NCBI RefSeq assembly: GCF_030814215.1 | Contig: NZ_JAUSUT010000001.1 | Location: 6,324,001 to 6,388,000 of the forward strand | Source of the DNA: Amycolatopsis thermophila | GTDB lineage: Bacteria; Actinomycetota; Actinomycetes; Mycobacteriales; Pseudonocardiaceae | Direction of reading: 5' to 3' | Length of the DNA stretch: 64,000 nt | Shown here: positions 63,213-64,000 of the stretch, one piece after another | Layout: the number at the start of each line of letters is the position of its first letter | Position numbering within the stretch: position 1 is the first letter of the stretch | Made by a program: the position numbers and the translations under genes | The notes under the pieces: model-generated | The model's database searches: none | Told to the model about the DNA's origin: nothing | The model's input: only the letters and a program-made list of their open reading frames with translations

Positions 63213-64000
63213 ATGACCTGGGACTTCTCCACCGAACCCGAATTCGAGGCGAAACTGGACTGGGCGCGCGGCTTCGTCCGCGACGAGATCTACCCGCTGG
63301 AGGTGCTCGACCTCGACCACACCGAGTTCCGGCGGCTCGCCGCGCCGCTGCAGCGGCAGGTCAAGGAGCACGGCTTGTGGGCCGCCCACCTCGGGCCAGA
63401 CCTCGGTGGCCAGGGCTACGGTCAGTTGCGCCTGGGCCTGCTGCACGAGATCCTCGGCACCAGCGAGCTGGCGCCGTACGTGTTCGGGTGCCAGGCGCCG
63501 GACTCCGGCAACGCCGAACTGCTCGCCATCGCCGGCACCGACGAGCAACGGCAACGGTGGATGCACCCCCTGCTGGAGGGCCGGCTGCTGAGCGCGTTCT
63601 CGATGACCGAGCAGGGCACCGGATCCGATCCGCGCCAGTTCACCACGTCCGCCCGGCTCGAGGGCGGCGAATGGGTGCTCACCGGGCGGAAGTGGTTCGT
63701 CGGCAACGCCTCCCGCGCCGACTTCCACATCGTCATGGCCGTCACCGAGCCGGACGCGCCACCGCACCACCGGATGTCCATGTTGATCGTGCCGGCGGAC
63801 GTGCCCGGGATCGAGACCCGCGAGCTGGGGCTGATGAACGACCCGGACCACCGCAACCCGGTGTGGTCGCACTGCGAGGTCGCCTACCAGGACGTGCGGG
63901 TACCGGCGGAGAACCTGCTCGGCGCGCGCGGCGAGGCGTTCGCGCTCGCCCAGAAGCGGCTCGGTCCCGGCCGGATCCACCATTGCATGCGCTGGATCGG
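63213..64000 (+). CDS. Acyl-CoA dehydrogenase, N-terminal part (truncated by window edge)
   Basis: 262 codons from ATG 63213 to the window end. The acyl-CoA dehydrogenase flavin motif 'SAFSMTEQGTGSDPRQFTTS', followed by 'GGEWVLTGRKWFVGNASRAD' and 'YQDVRVPAENLLGARGEAF', identifies the middle domain. The N-terminal helical domain resembles the ACAD10/11-type group ('EPEFEAKLDWARGFVRDEIY'). It oxidises an acyl-CoA at the alpha-beta position with FAD. Substrate unknown; the C-terminal domain with the catalytic Glu is outside the window. GAGGA precedes the ATG. Confidence 0.93.
   Translation, partial: MTWDFSTEPEFEAKLDWARGFVRDEIYPLEVLDLDHTEFRRLAAPLQRQVKEHGLWAAHLGPDLGGQGYGQLRLGLLHEILGTSELAPYVFGCQAPDSGNAELLAIAGTDEQRQRWMHPLLEGRLLSAFSMTEQGTGSDPRQFTTSARLEGGEWVLTGRKWFVGNASRADFHIVMAVTEPDAPPHHRMSMLIVPADVPGIETRELGLMNDPDHRNPVWSHCEVAYQDVRVPAENLLGARGEAFALAQKRLGPGRIHHCMRWI

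Overview
This 64 kb window is very GC-rich DNA with tightly packed genes, many GTG starts and ATGA/GTGA stop-start overlaps. Gene content is that of a filamentous actinomycete: DUF402, DUF3618 and holin-X families, a streptogrisin-type protease, an LCP protein, CoaE fused to a GrpB domain, and a SigF/SigB-type sigma factor. Pseudonocardiaceae, perhaps Amycolatopsis, is the best guess; that is inference from protein style, not a search result. No rRNA, tRNA, CRISPR, IS element or integrase was recognised.

Layout. 1-6.2 kb: partial S9 peptidase, a TerC-family membrane protein behind a yybP-ykoY (Mn2+) riboswitch, a fused exported hydrolase/ABC ATPase with its permease, and an enoyl-CoA hydratase. 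6.5-11.7 kb: uvrB, a small conserved ORF, a 205-bp tandem-repeat array that duplicates the 3' end of the adjacent PucR-type regulator gene, and a DUF402 gene. 11.8-17.3 kb: an ABC-2 exporter, a collapsed GT39 pseudogene, a twice-frameshifted histidine kinase with an intact response regulator, and a hydrolase/TetR divergent pair with matching operators. 17.7-26.4 kb: PPOX protein, coaE, secreted S1 protease, LCP protein, a tiny Cys-containing ORF, a LuxR-type STAND regulator and an alpha/beta hydrolase.

26.5-31.2 kb is a sugar or sugar-acid uptake locus: SMP-30 lactonase and GntR regulator divergent from a lipoprotein/permease/ATPase importer, with palindromic operators between. 32.3-38.1 kb is a stress-type island: small membrane or envelope proteins, a stand-alone ctaD, phosphoesterase, BON protein, nucleotidyltransferase, HATPase and STAS proteins. 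At least two of its promoters match GTTT-N15-GGGTA. The same promoter type precedes a Clp unfoldase at 54.2 kb, next to the gene for a SigF/SigB-like sigma factor at 53.3 kb.

38.05-48.0 kb is the most distinctive block: nine co-directional, mostly overlapping genes encoding ADP-heptose synthesis (gmhA, bifunctional hldE, and a glycosyltransferase fused to a GmhB-type phosphatase), two GT9 heptosyltransferase-like enzymes, UDP-glucose dehydrogenase plus UDP-xylose synthase, an SDR and an O-carbamoyltransferase. It looks like a complete sugar-nucleotide and assembly module for a carbamoylated heptose/xylose glycan in a Gram-positive lineage that lacks LPS. An EamA transporter, a MarR regulator whose operator covers its own start codon, a manganese catalase and two GT4 enzymes lie next to it.

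57.2-64 kb: an SCO6745-family protein, amidase, ArsR regulator, a beta-phosphoglucomutase/GH65 phosphorylase pair for disaccharide phosphorolysis, and a partial acyl-CoA dehydrogenase. Three genes carry frameshifts that each look like loss of one base. They may be real pseudogenes or sequencing under-calls.
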